From CAZYWA01 sp964650975 [NCBI: uncultured bacterium] (GTDB lineage: Bacteria; JADJOY01), in the NCBI GenBank assembly GCA_964650975.1, contig CAZYWA010000359.1:2241-8248 (forward strand): 6,008 bases of DNA. The letters run 5' to 3'. How positions within the stretch are numbered: the first letter of the stretch is position 1; every line of letters begins with the position of its first letter. The translations under genes and the position numbers were made by a program. Positions 5,950 through 6,008 of this stretch are shown piece after piece. A model generated the notes under the pieces. It saw only the letters and a list, made by a program, of their open reading frames with translations. It had not been told where the DNA came from and ran no database searches.

Positions 5950-6008
5950 GGGATCCTTTCGCGAGGGCCTGGGACGAGCGCCGACGAGTCTACGCCGGCG
6001 GTGGTCAA
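5950..6008 (-). other. 5' leader region of the AT-hook gene, cut by the window edge
   Basis: On the minus strand this stretch holds a TAGACT box (5992-5987) that loosely resembles a -10 element, and TTGACC at the extreme edge (6008-6003) that resembles a -35 element. They are only 10 bases apart, too close to pair in a standard sigma-70 promoter. The real promoter may lie outside the window. Confidence 0.2.
5955..5959 (-). promoter_or_regulatory. Ribosome-binding site of the AT-hook gene
   Basis: On the minus strand AAAGG precedes the ATG at 5949 by five bases. It supports this start and argues against the overlapping minus-strand frame that runs in from the window edge. Confidence 0.6.

Noticed and set aside
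5787-6008. 73-codon minus-strand frame entering from the window edge
   Set aside because: It overlaps the AT-hook gene in another frame and yields a Ser/Arg/Pro-rich product with no domain. The AT-hook gene has the better start and ribosome-binding site.
5987-6008. Possible sigma-70 promoter (TTGACC and TAGACT) for the AT-hook gene
   Set aside because: The boxes are 10 bases apart rather than about 17 and lie at the window edge, so they cannot be called a promoter with confidence.

Overview
The window comes from a high-GC bacterium. Hand counts give about 69% GC for 2401-2700 in hsdR and about 58% for 1681-1980 in hsdS. Start codons are mixed (ATG, GTG, TTG), and genes are packed with 4-base stop/start overlaps. 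The sequence alone does not fix the phylum; an environmental high-GC lineage is likely, but this is inference.

Most of the window (1-5297, plus strand) is a Type I restriction-modification operon. In order it holds the 3' part of hsdM (DNA adenine methyltransferase subunit, truncated by the window edge), a 54-codon small ORF with a GTG start (716-880), hsdS (two-TRD specificity subunit, 877-2286) and hsdR (restriction/translocase subunit, TTG start, 2283-5297). Each junction is a 4-base overlap (GTGA, ATGA, TTGA), so the four reading frames look translationally coupled on one message. HsdS would choose the bipartite DNA target, HsdM with HsdS would methylate it, and HsdR would add ATP-driven translocation and cleavage. 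HsdR keeps its nuclease (D-x13-E-x-K) and helicase motifs and appears intact. The small protein between hsdM and hsdS has no function I recognise and is one of the two main points of interest.

A gap of about 110 bp (5298-5406) without a convincing intrinsic terminator separates hsdR from a convergent minus-strand gene (5407-5949). That gene encodes a 180-residue protein with an unusual layout: a helical N-terminus, a hydrophobic membrane-like segment, two near-identical AT-hook motifs plus a third basic Gly/Arg patch, and a C-terminal Fis-type helix-turn-helix. It is probably a chromatin-like or regulatory DNA-binding protein and need not be connected to restriction-modification. The last 59 bases are its 5' region, with a ribosome-binding site and no convincing promoter.

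I see no RNA genes, CRISPR array, insertion sequence, integrase or second specificity gene in the window.
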